A stretch of 64,000 nt of DNA, taken from assembly GCA_963556255.1 (NCBI GenBank), contig OY744608.1:34373798-34437797 (forward strand). The letters run 5' to 3'. Positions within the stretch are counted from its first letter, which is position 1, and each line of letters opens with the position of its first letter. A program made the translations under genes and the position numbers. The notes beneath the pieces were generated by a model that saw only the letters and a program-made list of their open reading frames with translations, ran no database searches and had not been told where the DNA came from. Source of the DNA: Allolobophora icterica (Eukaryota; Annelida; Clitellata; Crassiclitellata; Lumbricidae). Shown here in pieces: positions 1 through 12,839 of this stretch.

Positions 1-1916
1 CTATGTTACTACTATCCAACATTTGGTTATAAAATATAGCTTACGGTTTGAGTTCGTTTATGTACTACAGTAACTATTCCACTGAGGAGTGCAGGAGTAC
101 CATGTTGCAACAGAAGATATCTCTAAGTTGTTGCGAGATAAATGTCAATTGTATAAAAATGAAATTTCTATTACAACCCCTTTGACTGTAACTATATTTC
201 AAAACGAGTGCATAGGTTAGTTAGCCAAATAACTAGAGGCCAAATTTTGTAAATAGATATATCCTAAGTTTGTCACTGTAAATAATTTTATATCTTTCTA
301 AAATCCATAAATATTTAACTAGTCTCTTACCTGTGCAATGTGCATGTTACATTATTGCATTAATTATTACATTATTATAATGCACCTGTTAAAATGATCT
401 TCATATGCCTCAACCCTAGTAAAATCTTCGGACAAATTGGTGGCTGGAAAACATATATGACCATTTCCATTCAAGTGCTGAATCTTGGGGATGTTGTGCT
501 ATATTATATATATAACAAGAAACTGATGTTAGTATAATATTACATACATTATGTTATATATGTTATGTTATACATATATTATATTATGTTATTACATATA
601 CTACATATATTGTGTCAGTATATTTACATATATTACAAACATTACATATTGGTTACTCAGTACGTGTGTTACCAAACACAACAGTTGGTTATAATATACA
701 ACATAAGGTTTGAGTTGGTCTATGAATTACAGTAACTATTCCACTGAGGAGTGCTGGAGTACGATGTTGCAACAGAAGATATCTCTAAATTGTTGTGAGA
801 TAAATGTCAATTGCATAAAAAATATATAAACCCATGTTACTACTATCCAACATTTGGTTATAAAATATAGCTTACGGTTTGAGTTCGTTTATGTACTACA
901 GTAACTATTCCACTGAGGAGTGCTGGAGTACCATGTTGCAACAGAAGATATCTCTTATTAAAAAATTTCTGTTACAACCCTTTTGACCATAAATATGTTA
1001 CTAACTTCCAACATTGGGTTATTAAATATAACATAGGGTTTGAGTAAACCTTGGTTTACGTATTACAGTATGTATTCCACTGAGGAGTGCAGGAGTACCA
1101 TGTTGCAACAGAAGATATCTCTAGGTTGTTTCGAGATAAATGTCAATTGTATAAAAATGAAATTTCTATAGCAACCCCTTTGACCGTAAATAAATTTCAA
1201 AACGAGTGTATCGTCAGTTAGCCAAATTACTAGAGGTCAAATTTTTTAAATAGATATCCTAAGTTTGTTACTGTAAATAATTTTATATCTTTCTTAAATC
1301 TGAAAATATTTAGTCTTAAACTTATGCATGTTACACTACTGCATTAATTATTACACTATCATAATGCACCTGTTATAATAATCTTCTTATGCCTCAACCC
1401 TACTTATATCTTTGGATAAATTGGTGGCTGGACAACACATAAGACCATTTCCATTCAAGTGATGAATCTTGGGTATTGTGTGCTATATAATATATAACAA
1501 GAAACGCATGTTAGTATATTACATATGTTACATATTAGTTACTCAGTATCTACCTCACTACGCTCCAACATTTATTTATAGAATATAACATATCGTTTGT
1601 TTTGGTTTATGTATTACAGAACTATTCCACTGAGGAGTGCTGGAGTACCATGTTGGAACAGAAGAAATCTCTAAGTTGTTGCGAGATAAATGTCAATCAC
1701 ATAAAAATGAAATTTCGATTACAACCCTTTTCACCGTAAATATATTTAAAAATCAGTGTATAGGTTAATTAGCCTAATAACTAAAGGTCAAATTTTTTAA
1801 ATAGATATCCTAAGTTTGTAACTGTAAATAATTTTATATCTTTCTTAAATCCGTAAATATTTAGTCTTTTACTTGTGCATGTTACAAAATTGCATTAATT
1901 ATTACACTATTATAAT

Positions 1917-2363
1917 TAGGGACAGTAGAAAATCACGGTAAAAAACTGCCAAAAACACGGCATACTTTTAAAAAAATCGCGAAAAACACGGCAAAAACAC
2001 GGCATCAAAATTTCACAGTTTTCTTGTAACACATTATATGTTTATCTTTCATATTCATTGTTCGTTGACAAATTGATAAATACTTTGACTGTGCAAAACT
2101 TTAAACTGCCACAACAACAAAAAATTGCAACAAACACGGCATTTTTTTAACGAAAACACGACTAGTGAGTAGTGAGTAAGTAAGCCTTTATAAATACTTT
2201 CGACTGTGCAAAACTTTAAACTGCCACAACCCAAAAAAATTGCAACAAACACGGCATTTTTTACGAAAACACGGCAAATGTAAAAAATCACGGAAAACAC
2301 GGCAAATGCCGAAAAACACGGCTTCCGTGTTTGCCGTGTTTTCGTGATTTTCTACTGTCCCTA
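1917..2363. mobile_element. hAT-like MITE inserted in satellite copy 1
   Basis: The element has terminal inverted repeats TAGGGACAGTAGAAAATCACGG and CCGTGTTTTCGTGATTTTCTACTGTCCCTA. It is flanked by a perfect 8-bp duplication ATTATAAT at 1909-1916 and 2364-2371. The matching position in the second higher-order copy (5830-5837) has a single ATTATAAT and no element, so the empty site is preserved. The interior is rich in AAACACGGCA motifs and has a partial internal duplication (ACTGTGCAAAACTTTAAACTGCCACAAC seen twice). No transposase is encoded. The 8-bp duplication and TAGGG terminus fit the hAT superfamily. Confidence 0.88.
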
Positions 2364-5300
2364 ATTATAATGCACCTGCTATAATAATCTTCTTATGCCT
2401 CAACCCTAGTTATACCTTTGGAGATATTCATGGCTGGACAACATTTATGAACATTTCCCTTCAAGTGCTGAATCTTGGGTATGTTGTGTTATAATATAAA
2501 TATATACAGCAAGAATCTGACGTTAATATATTACATATATTACTAACTGGTTATTCAGTATCTATGTTACTACACTACAACATTTGGTTATAAAATAAAA
2601 CATACGGATTGAGTTGGTTTATGTATTACAGTAACTATTCCACTGAGGAGTGCTGGAGTACATGTTGCAAGAGAAGAAATCTCCTTAACAAAATTTCTAT
2701 TACAACCCTCTTGACTTTAAATATGTTACTAACTTCCAACATTGGGTTATTAAATATAACATACGGTTTGAGCAAACCTTGGTTTACGTATTACAGTAAG
2801 TATTCCACTGAGGAGAGCTGGAGTACCATGTTGCAACAGAAGAAATCTCTAAGTTGTTGCGAGATAAATGTCAATCACATAAAAATGAGATTTCGAGTAC
2901 AACACTTTTGACCGTGAATATAGTTCAAAATCAGTGTATCGGTTAGTTAGCCTAATAACTAAAGGTCAAATTTTTAAAATAGATATCTTAAGTTTGTTAC
3001 TGTAAATAATTTTATATCTTTCTTAAATCCGTAAATATTTAGTCTTTTACTTGTGCATGTTACACTACTGCATTAATTATTACACTATTATGACGCACCT
3101 GCTATAATGATCTTCTTATGCTTCAACCCTAGTTATATCTTTGAACATATTGGTGGATGGACAACATATATGACCATTTCCTTTCAAGTGCTGAATCTTG
3201 GGTATGTTGTGTTATATTATATACATATAACAAGAATCTCATCTTAGTATATTACATATATTACATATTGGTTACTCAGTATCTATGTTACTACCTTTCA
3301 ACGTTTGGTCATAAAATATAACATACGGTTTGAGTTGATTTATGTACCATATTACAGAAACTATTCCACTGAGGACTGTTGGAGCACCATGTTGCAACAG
3401 AAGAAATCTCTATTACCAAATTTCTATTACAACCCTTTTGACCGTAAATATATTACTACCCTCCAACATTTGGTTATAAAATATAACATACGGATTGAGT
3501 TGGTTTATGTATTACAGTAACTATTCCACTGAGGAGTGCTGGAGTACCATGTTGCAACAGAAGAATTCTCCATAACAAAATTTCTATTACAACCCTCTTG
3601 ACTTTAAATATGTTACTACCCTCCAACATTTGGTACTAGAATATAACATACGGTTTGAGTTGGCATATGTATTACAGTAACTATTCCACTGAGGAATGCT
3701 GGAGCACCATGTTGCAACAGAAGAAATCTCTATTACAAAATTTCTATTACAACCCTTTTGACCGTAAATATGTTACTACCCTCCAACATATGGTTATAAA
3801 ATATAACACACGGTTTAAGTTGGTTTATGTATTACAGTAACTATTCGACGGAGGAGTGCTGGAGTACCATCTTGTAACAGAAGATATCTCTATTACAAAA
3901 TTTCTATTACAACCCTTTTGACCGTAAATATGTTACTATCTTCCAACATTGGGTTATAAAATATAACACAGTTTGAGTTGGTTTACGTATTACAGCAACT
4001 ATTCCACTGAGGAGTGCAGGAGTACCATGTTGCAACAGAAGATATCTCTAAGTTGTTGCGAGATAAATGTCAATTGTATAAAAATGAAATTTCTATTACA
4101 ACCCCTTTGACTGTAAATATATTTCAAAACGAGTGCATAGGTTAGTTAGCCAAATAACTAGAGGCCAAATTTTGTAAATAGATATATCCTAAGTTTGTCA
4201 CTGTAAATAATTTTATATCTTTCTAAAATCCATAAATATTTAACTAGTCTCTTACCTGTGCATGTTACATTATTGCATTAATTATTACATTATTATAATG
4301 CACCTGTTAAAATGATCTTCATATGCCTCAACCCTAGTAAAATCTTCGGACAAATTGGTGGCTGGAAAACATATATGACCATTTCCATTCAAGTGCTGAA
4401 TCTTGGGGATGTTGTGCTATATTATATATATAACAAGAAACTGATGTTAGTATAATATTACATACATTATGTTATATATGTTATGTTATACATATATTAT
4501 ATTATGTTATTACATATACTACATATATTGTGTCAGTATATTTACATATATTACAAACATTACATATTGGTTACTCAGTACGTGTGTTACCAAACACAAC
4601 AGTTGGTTATAATATACAACATAAGGTTTGAGTTGGTCTATGAATTACAGTAACTATTCCACTGAGGAGTGCTGGAGTACGATGTTGCAACAGAAGATAT
4701 CTCTAAATTGTTGCGAGATAAATGTCAATTGTATAAAAATTATGTAAACCCATGTTACTACTATCCAACATTTGGTTATAAAATATAGCTTACGGTTTGA
4801 GTTCGTTTATGTACTACAGTAACTATTCCACTGAGGAGTGCTGGAGTACCATGTTGCAACAGAAGATATCTCTTATTAAAAAATTTCTGTTACAACCTTT
4901 TGACCATAAATATGTTACTAACTTCCAACATTGGGTTATTAAATATAACATACGGTTTGAGTAAACCTTGATTTACGTATTACAGTAAGTATTCCACTGA
5001 GGAGTGCAGGAGTACCATGTTGCAACAGAAGATATCTCTAAGTTGTTTCGAGATAAATGTCAATTGTATAAAAATGAAATTTCTATAGCAACCCGTTTGA
5101 CCGTAAATAAATTTCAAAACGAGTGTATACGTTAGTTAGCCAAATTACTAAAGGTCAAAATTTTGTAAATAGATATCCTAAGTTTGTTACTGAAAATAAT
5201 TTTATATCTTTCTTAAATCTGAAAATATTTAGTCTTTCACTTATGCATGTTACACTACTGCATTAATTATTACACTATCATAATGCACCTGTTATAATAA

Positions 5301-6522
5301 TCTTCTTATGCGTCAACCCTACTTATATCTTTGGATAAATTGGTGGCTGGACAACACATAAGACCATTTCCATTCAAGTGATGAATCTTGGGTATTGTGT
5401 GCTATATAATATATATAACAAGAAACGCATGTTAGTATATTACATATATTACATATTGGTTACTCAGTATCTACCTCACTACGCTCCAACATTTAGTTAT
5501 AGAATATAACATATGGTTTGATTTGGTTTATGTATTACAGAACTATTCCACTGAGGAGTGCTGGAGTACCATGTTGGAACAGAAGAAATCTCTAAGTTGT
5601 TGCGAGATAAATGTCAATCACATAAAAATGAAATTTCGATTACAACCCTTTTGACCGTAAATATATTTAAAAATCAGTGTATAGGTTAGTTAGCCTAATA
5701 ACTAAAGGTCAAATTTTTAAAATAGATATCCTAAGTTTGTAACTGTAAATAATTTTATATCTTTCTTAAATCCGTAAATATTTAGTCTTTTACTTGTGCA
5801 TGTTACACAATTGCATTAATTATTACACTATTATAATGCACCTGCTATAATAATCTTCTTATGCCTCAACCCTAGTTATACCTTTGGAGATATTCATGGC
5901 TGGACAACATTTATGACCATTTCCCTTCAAGTGCTGAATTTTGGGTATGTTGTGTTATAATATAAATATATACAGCAAGAATCTGACGTTAATATATTAC
6001 ATATATTACTAACTGGTTATTCAGTATCTATGTAACTACACTACAACATTTGGTTATAAAATAAAACATACGGATTGAGTTGGTTTATGTATTACAGTAA
6101 CTATTCTACTGAGGAGTGCTGGAGTACCATGTTGCAACAGAAGAAATCTCTAAGTTGTTGCGAGATAAATGTCAATCACATAAAAATGAGATTTCGATTA
6201 CAACACTTTTGACTGAATATAGTTCAAAATCAGTGTATCGGTTAGTTAGCCTAATAACCTTATCTACACGTTTCTTCAAATTTTTTAAATAGATATCTTA
6301 AGTTTGTTACTGTAAATAATTTTATATCTTTCTTAAATCCGTAAATATTTAGTCTTTTACTTGTGCATGTTACACTACTGCATTAATTATTACACTATTA
6401 TGACGCACCTGCTATAATGATCTTCTTATGCTTCAAACCTAGTTATATCTTTGAACATATTGGTGGATGGACAACATATATGACCATTTCCTTTCAAGTG
6501 CTGAATCTTGGGTAATTTGTGT

Positions 6523-6525
<3 letters not shown>

Positions 6526-6556
<31 letters not shown>
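6526..6556. repeat. (TA)n microsatellite in satellite copy 2
   Basis: This is a short TA run inside the second higher-order copy. The first copy (near 3220) has only a few TA units, so it is an expansion that separates the two copies. Confidence 0.85.
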
Positions 6557-6558
<2 letters not shown>

Positions 6559-8199
6559 CAAGAATCTGATGTTAGTATATTACATATATTACATATTGGT
6601 TACTCAGTATACATGTTACTACCTTCCAACGTTTGGTCATAAAATATAACATACGGTTTGAGTTGATTTATGTACCGTATTACAGTAACTATTCCACTGA
6701 GGAGTGTTGGAGTACCACGTTGCAACAGAAGAAATCTCTATTACCAAATTTCTATTACAACCCTTTTGACCGTAAATATATTACTACCCTCCAACATTTG
6801 GTTATAAAATATAACATACGGATTGAGTTGGTTTATGTATTACAGTAACTATTCCACTGAGGAGTGCTGGAGTACCATGTTGCAACAGAAGAAATCTCCA
6901 TAACAAAATTTCTATTACAACCCTCTTGACCTTAAATATGTTACTACCCTCCAACATTTGGTTATAGAATATAACATACGGTTTGAGTTGGCATATGTAT
7001 TGCAGTAACTATTCCACTGAGGAGTGCTGGAGTACCATGTTGCAACAGAAGATATCTCTAAGTTGTTGTGAGATAAATGTCAATTGTATAAAAATTGTAT
7101 AAAAATGTTACATCCCTCCGTTTGTTGTAAAACATACGGTTTGAGTTGTTTTATGTATTACAGTAACTATTCCACTGAGGAGTGCTGGAGTACCATGTTG
7201 CAACAGAAGAAATCTCCATAACAAAATTTCTATTACAACCCTCTTGACCTTAAATATGTTACATCCCTCCATTTGGTTGTAAAATATAACATACGGTTTG
7301 AGTTGTTTTATGTATTACAGTAACTATTCCACTGAGGAGTGCTGGAGCACCATGTTGCAACAGAAGAAATCTCCATAACAAAATTTCTATTACAACCTCT
7401 TGACCTTAAATATGTTACTACCCTCCAACATTTGGTTATAGAATATAACATACGGTTTGAGTTGGCATATGTATTGCAGTAACTATTCCACTGAGGAGTG
7501 CTGGAGTACCATGTTGCAACAGAAGAAATCTCTATTACAAAATTTCTATTACAACCCTTTTGACCGTAAATATGTTACTACCTTCCAACATATGGTTATA
7601 AAATATAACACACGGTTTAATTTGGTTAATGTATTACAGTAACTATTCCACTGAGGAGTGCTGGAGTACCATGTTGCAACAGAAGATATCTCCAAGTCGT
7701 GTCGAGGTAAATGTCAATTGTATAAAACTTGTATAAAACTATGTTACTACCCTGCAACATTTGGTTATAAAATATAACATACGGTTTGAGTTGGTTTATG
7801 TATTACAGTAACTATTCCACTGAGGAGTGCTGGAGTACCATGTTGCAAAAGAAGATATCTCTAAGTCGTTGCGAGATAAATGTCAATTGTATGAAAATGA
7901 AATTTCTATTAGAACCCTTTTGACCGTAAATATATTTCAAAACGAGTGTATAGGTTAGTTAGCCTAATTACGAAAGGTCAAATTTTGCAGTACCATGTTG
8001 CAACAGAAGAGATCTCTAAGATGTTGTGAGATAAATGTCAATTGTACAAAAATGAAATTTCTATTACAACCCTTTTAACTGTAAATATATTTCAAAACGA
8101 GTGTTTAGGTTAGTGAGCCTAATTACTAAAGGTCAAGTTTTGTTAACAGATATCCAAAGTTTGTCACAGTAAATAGTTTTATATCTTTGTTTGAGTATT

Positions 8200-10020
8200 T
8201 TTCTAGGGGTAACTTGGCACTGGTGGCGATCTTGTTTGACAGATGGGAGACAAGGGACACTTTTGAACTGATCTGGTCAAAGACGCGCGAACAAATTCAT
8301 TGACCTTTTCTACACGTTTCTTCAAAATTTTGGGGGACATCTGCATTTATAGATGGAAAAAATGTGGAAAAACCTATGCAAACTCGTTTTGTCAATAATA
8401 TATATTAATTATCTCAGCTTGAGTATCATTTGTTTCTTTTTACCTGTTTCTTCTTCCTCTCTTTCTTGTTCCATCGTTTTTTTCCTTTTTTTCAAAAACC
8501 TGGGGGCAAATGCCTCATTGTCCCACCCCCAAAGTGACGTCGCTGATGGCATTAAAAAGAGCAGTGACATATCTGACTGAATGGACTACCATGACCAAAC
8601 ACAAATTTCGAGAGAAAAGATAAGAAAAGACTTAGATTAAACCCTGAAGATGAAAACCACTATATACAGAGAATTACATCAATCGATGGTGCCAAACAAT
8701 TGTGTAGACTGAACTTGCTCTAGGCCTGTAAACCCGCTACAATCTATGCACCACACATTACATGGCAGGTGCATTCAAAAATCAGTATCTGTATCCAAGT
8801 CCAAGCTCTGGCATCATTACTGATGATGAATACTGATAAATGGTTATGATAAAACCAATTAAAACAAAGATGACCACAGCATGTCTGCAGAAATTCAAGA
8901 AGAGAAGGACTCATTTCTCATAACTGAATTCCTAATTCTTAAAAATTCCCCTAACCTATAGTGCTGCTTCTAGACAACAAAGTTACCCAGTATGGCTAAG
9001 GATTCTGGAAAAGAGGAGAAGACCATAAAGAATACAAAATGGAAACTAAATGCCACAAAATAAACGCAGCAGATAAGGAAATTAACGGAAACTGCAGGCG
9101 ACGCTTTTGCCTCCGCTACACTTTTCAAGCACACCAATTTGTATAACAAGTCCATCTGAAAAAGGAAATTATACATCGGCTTTGGTGCTTCAGTTTGGAT
9201 AAGCTTAAACATAATTAAGATATATGGGCAGCAATGAAATAATATGGTGTCGCTAAAACAGACACCATTGCCATTATACAGTCACATCATGTAACAGATG
9301 ATCTAACCATTAGAAAACCCTTTTGAGATTTCTGAATAAGTGCTATAGAAACTGCCAGGCATCGACATACAAGACCCAAGACAATGGCCATGAAGACAAA
9401 TCAAATAGGCTATGGAAAGCCTGTTCTCACACAATGCTGATATGAACATGTACGCATGCCGTAGACGATTTCGTAACCAGGAAACGAAGGACGAGTGCAG
9501 AAATGGCAACACATCCGATAGGTTCTCACAAACAAGGGACGAAACTGATCTGTAAAAAGAACCACAGGAATCAGTTAGATATCAGCAACAATATGCTCCC
9601 ACGTTGTTCACAATTACACCCTAAACACTTTTGCACAATTATTTCCATTCGACTTTACCTAATTCTTTCAGATGCAGAATTATGGAAGAAAAACACTCCC
9701 TTGCCACCAATTAGGTTTTTCTGTGGAAATTTGAAAAAAAAATGCCACTTCAGTGATTAAGCTAGATGAGCTATATGCACTCTCAGTCTTTCCTTCCCTC
9801 TTCACACAAGAGGTTGAAAACCAATTTGATTGTGGTTCCATGTTCTTGCATCAGGAGTGATGATTATGATGATGATGATGAATACGACAATTTCTACAGT
9901 GCCACAATACAGCTAAGAAGTGCCATATAGTTAGGCTACATTTAAACTTAAATTAATAAAAATGACAGCTCTCTGTTAATGGTATATCAAACGTTCTATG
10001 TAGATTCAAAATGCTACTCT
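8200..10020. other. Gene-poor AT-rich DNA, nothing recognised
   Basis: Short open frames on both strands have no family signature or splice context. A ~28-bp patch near 8303-8330 (TCTACACGTTTCTTCAAA core) recurs inside the satellite at 6257-6286. Otherwise I see no repeat, RNA or gene here. Confidence 0.5.
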
Positions 10021-10407
10021 AGGAAATAGGTTTCCCACATTATATATATATATATATATATATTAGGGTGTTTTTATGGTACATGTGATATTTTCAACTT
10101 TTAGATTTTTTAACGGCCAGGTCGAAATATCATGCCTATTCACATTTAAACTCCATATCCGAAATTATATCTGGATAATTGAGCATTTAGAACTTGCGCA
10201 AGGCAACCGAATTTCAAAACCCGGTGATCTTTCTCGTTATGGAAGAAAGTTTTGATATCACGATGCCTGTCCTTCGTGTTTTCGATCTTCTTCTTATAGT
10301 AATTAATTATTATGTTAAATTAATGTGTCATTTCGCATGTGAGGTGGCAAAATTGACTAGAAAAAGACTTAAATATGGTTGATTGGCAGTAATGAAGATA
10401 ACTTCGA

Positions 10408-10752
10408 TTAACTACCTACACGAGGAGAGGTTCTCAATGTGTTGTTCAATTTCCACACACAAAGGAAGCAGAATCTAGATGACATCGTGAAAGAAACGGT
10501 CGTTCTAGTGCTTCCAATTTGGGATTCAGCACGGATTCCAACGAAGGCTAAGAATATTGTTTGGAATAGGCTTCGAAGGGAAATGAAAAACATCAAGAAA
10601 TGTATTTCGAGAAAGCCTGCGACTGAAGAGGGAAAGTGCGATGCTTCAAGGATTCCCTGCAGGATCTCTTGAATAGTGCGCATCAAGATGCCGTGACTAT
10701 ACACATGACGGAAGATGATCGGCAGTTTTTGAAAGTACAGCGTGAGAAAAGA
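10408..10752 (+). pseudogene. Frameshifted transposon-associated ORF fragment
   Basis: Frame 1 starts at a LPTREEVL-like segment just before 10440 and continues through a conserved-looking stretch containing SARIPTK, to about 10670. The homologous reading then continues in another frame from about 10640, with SAHQDAVT and EDDRQFLKVQRE. From memory this order (LPT..EVL, then W..ARIPT, then IAH.DAL..., then ED..FL..QRE) matches an uncharacterised metazoan protein family often met near transposons. The two halves lie in different frames with no clear intron, so I call it a broken copy. The second half runs straight into the 27-bp minisatellite. Family assignment is by eye only. Confidence 0.5.
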
Positions 10753-10755
10753 CAA

Positions 10756-10950
10756 GCTGGTGTTTCTGCTAATCTCACCTGTGCTGGTGTTTCTGCTAAT
10801 CTCACCTGTGCTGGTGTTTCTGCTAATCTCACCTGTGCTGGTGTTTCTGCTAACCTCACCTGTGCTGGTGTTTCTGCTAATCTCACCTGTGCTGGTGTTT
10901 CTGCTAATCTCACCTGTCCTGGTGTTTCTGCTAATCTCACCTGTGCTGGT
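10756..10950. repeat. 27-bp minisatellite, 7 copies
   Basis: Seven head-to-tail units of GCTGGTGTTTCTGCTAATCT plus CACCTGT are followed by a 6-base partial unit. Only two base changes are seen among the units (AAC for AAT in unit 4, CCT for GCT in unit 7). Because 27 is divisible by three the array stays open in several frames. On the plus strand it reads GVSANLTCA repeats, continuing the frame of the broken ORF just upstream. High unit identity suggests recent expansion. Confidence 0.95.
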
Positions 10951-10959
10951 TGATGTTAT

Positions 10960-11990
10960 CGGTCGTTCGCGCTGTCACATCTGCTGCTTTCATCTGTGTT
11001 ATGTTTTCAGTTGATTCCGGAGGCTGAAGCTTCTGTGTTGCTTCTTGTTGTTTTCAGGTCTTTCCGAGGTTGTTGCCGGCCTGCGCCGCTTGCGTTCCGA
11101 TTTCTTATATGAGAATTGTTTCATTTCTTGGTTTTCAAGTTTTCACTCGTTCTTTTCTTCTGTTTTCTTTCTGATCGTTTCTCTGTGTTGTTGGTTTTCT
11201 TCATGTTCGCATGTTATTCTTTGTTTTTCCCTGCAGTTTCTGTTCAACCAATCAATCAATATTCGTGCATCGCAGAAATTCCTGTCGACACAAACGCGAC
11301 AGGATTACAGTCTTTAAAAACATAGAGAGCAATCGCGATTAAATGCTGTTCATGGCCGTAGGTAGTCAATCCTATCCGTCTGCTCTTCCACGTAGTTGTA
11401 ACCACTTCTGAGACAGGCTGGTCGCTTCTCCTCTGTCGCTGAACCGTTCGTTGGCTTAACGAGTGGTGAGTTGGTGACCAGTCACTTTGCAGGAAACAGC
11501 CTTCTGTCCGACCTTGGGAGAAGAATTGGCTATCTGTCCTTCCACGTAGTAGTATCATTCGCTTCAGATACAGGATTGGTGGTGATGGCCAATCCACGTC
11601 CGTTGTTCATTGGTTTTTCGTTGGATGGTTTCTGCTCCTTGGATGATTTCTGAGCATTTGTTGTTTTTTTGTTTTCGTTGTTCTTTCTGTTGTCTCTGGC
11701 CGGCTGTTCGTCACTGTCCAACCAACAATTTTTGTGCTGTGTATAACACATTATATATATACATATCAGGTGTCAATCATAATCACACTCATTAAGTAAG
11801 TAACAAAACTATTCATTGACATTGTTTAAAAAGTACACAGGGCACAGTACCCCCAGTCCATAAAGTGGGTGTACGGGTACCCCTCGTACCCCCCACAAAT
11901 TACGCCTATGGCAGTCAATAATAATCCATGTTATGCGCAGTATTAAGAAACGTCCGCGACCCACCTCCATTTCATTTCAATGTACCAATG
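10960..11990. other. Unassigned intergenic DNA with a possible hAT end
   Basis: No gene is recognised. A T-rich stretch runs to about 11260. Two loosely related segments near 11380 and 11535 share TCTTCCACGTAGT. The segment 11850-11915, read on the minus strand, begins CATAGGCGTAATTTGTGGGG, which looks like a single hAT-type terminus. I found no partner end. Confidence 0.4.
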
Positions 11991-12062
11991 TTGAACTGAT
12001 GTATGTTATATCGTTGCAATAAAAATTGATTGATTGATTGATCGACTGATTGATTGATTGAT
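11990..12062 (+). mobile_element. LINE 3' end with (TTGA)n tail
   Basis: The sequence ATGTATGTTATATCGTTGCAATAAAAATTGATTGATTGATTG ends a non-LTR retrotransposon-like 3' region in a tetranucleotide tail. The same tail type, in the opposite orientation, ends the CR1/L2-like element near 24907. No coding part remains. Confidence 0.5.
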
Positions 12063-12387
12063 CATCATCATTGTCTGACGACTTTCTTTGGAAGTGACGC
12101 TGTCATCGGCGAAGAGACTATCGCCTCTGCAACTATGTCGAAAAAAGATAACTACTTGCCTGTTAATACCTGCATCATCCATTGTGTTTTCACTATCGAT
12201 AACGCCAGATATGTTTTCTTTGCTTTCTGGTTTTTATTCTCTATTAAACATTGATGGCTTTATTTTGAACAACAATCCTCACACAGCCAGCATTATTATT
12301 TTATTTTATACATTTCTTCTTCCCCGCCGTACGAATACGAGCATTATGGGAAACCGTAAAGTTTACGTCACAAGAGAATGCAGTGTA

Positions 12388-12423
12388 ACCTGGGATTAAG
12401 ATTTAGTAATCTTAATCCCAGGT
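12388..12423. repeat. Perfect 16-bp inverted repeat, 4-nt loop
   Basis: ACCTGGGATTAAGATT is followed by TAGT and then its exact reverse complement. The palindrome is bordered by TGTAA(C) on both sides (GTGTAAC before, GTGTAACAG after), like a small target duplication. It may be a palindromic insertion or a transposon remnant. No gene ends here, so a terminator role is not implied. Confidence 0.8.
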
Positions 12424-12611
12424 GTAACAGCCAACAGTTCATCGATATCTATATTTACACAAACTTATAGAGTTCGTCCATATACTCCAAGATTCCCAGA
12501 AGACAACGCTTTTTGATTGATTGATTTATTTTAAATGTGGATACGCGGACAGCAACTCCCTTAATAATGCCTTTCTCGAAGCTGCAATGTGATTGAGTAT
12601 TGGGCACAGAA

Positions 12612-12645
12612 TAGAATAGAATAGAATATTCTTTATTGGAACCAA
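12612..12645 (-). mobile_element. Retroelement 3' tail, (AGAAT)n
   Basis: AATAGAATAGAATAGAATATTCTTTATTGG, read on the minus strand, is CCAATAAAGAATATTCTATTCTATTC. This is an AATAAA-like signal followed by a pentanucleotide tail, typical of a LINE or SINE 3' end. The body is not recognisable. Confidence 0.4.
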
Positions 12646-12839
12646 TTGCAAACCGCATTTTTATAGGTTATTTCTCGAATCTGTTATTATTCTTTCCTTT
12701 ATGCTAACTTTCAATCAGTGTAACTTGTCCACGGTTGCGCTTTGTCAACCAGTACATGATCAATAATAAAAACGAATATTATGATGATGATTTCGGTGTA
12801 CAGCAACGTAAACATGTTTATACAGATAATAATTTATAC

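Larger units (their letters stand above)
1..8200. repeat. AT-rich satellite array with higher-order repeat
   Basis: Almost all of this stretch is built from related monomers. A short unit of about 158 bp carries a strongly conserved core reading CACTGAGGAGTGCTGGAG, then a CATGTTGCAACAGAAG segment with the 10-bp palindrome TGTTGCAACA. A longer unit of roughly 0.6-1 kb adds a block ending in GCTGAATCTTGGG, seen near 478, 1464, 2468, 3189, 4396, 5378, 5935 and 6499. Positions 1-3970 and 3920-7900 are two copies of a larger unit, in register at an offset of about 3920 bp before a transposon insertion in the first copy. The short reading frames here are repeats of the monomer and show no protein family. 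I saw no hammerhead core. A centromeric or pericentromeric role is possible but not shown. Confidence 0.9.

Noticed and set aside
2609..7642. Repeated frames with STEECWSTMLQQKK
   Set aside because: Same peptide in every satellite monomer because the DNA is repeated; stops interrupt at each unit and there is no start or codon-bias support.
1..8200. Hammerhead ribozyme in the satellite
   Set aside because: CTGAGGAG in the core is only loosely like CTGATGA, and no GAAA partner with closing stems was found.
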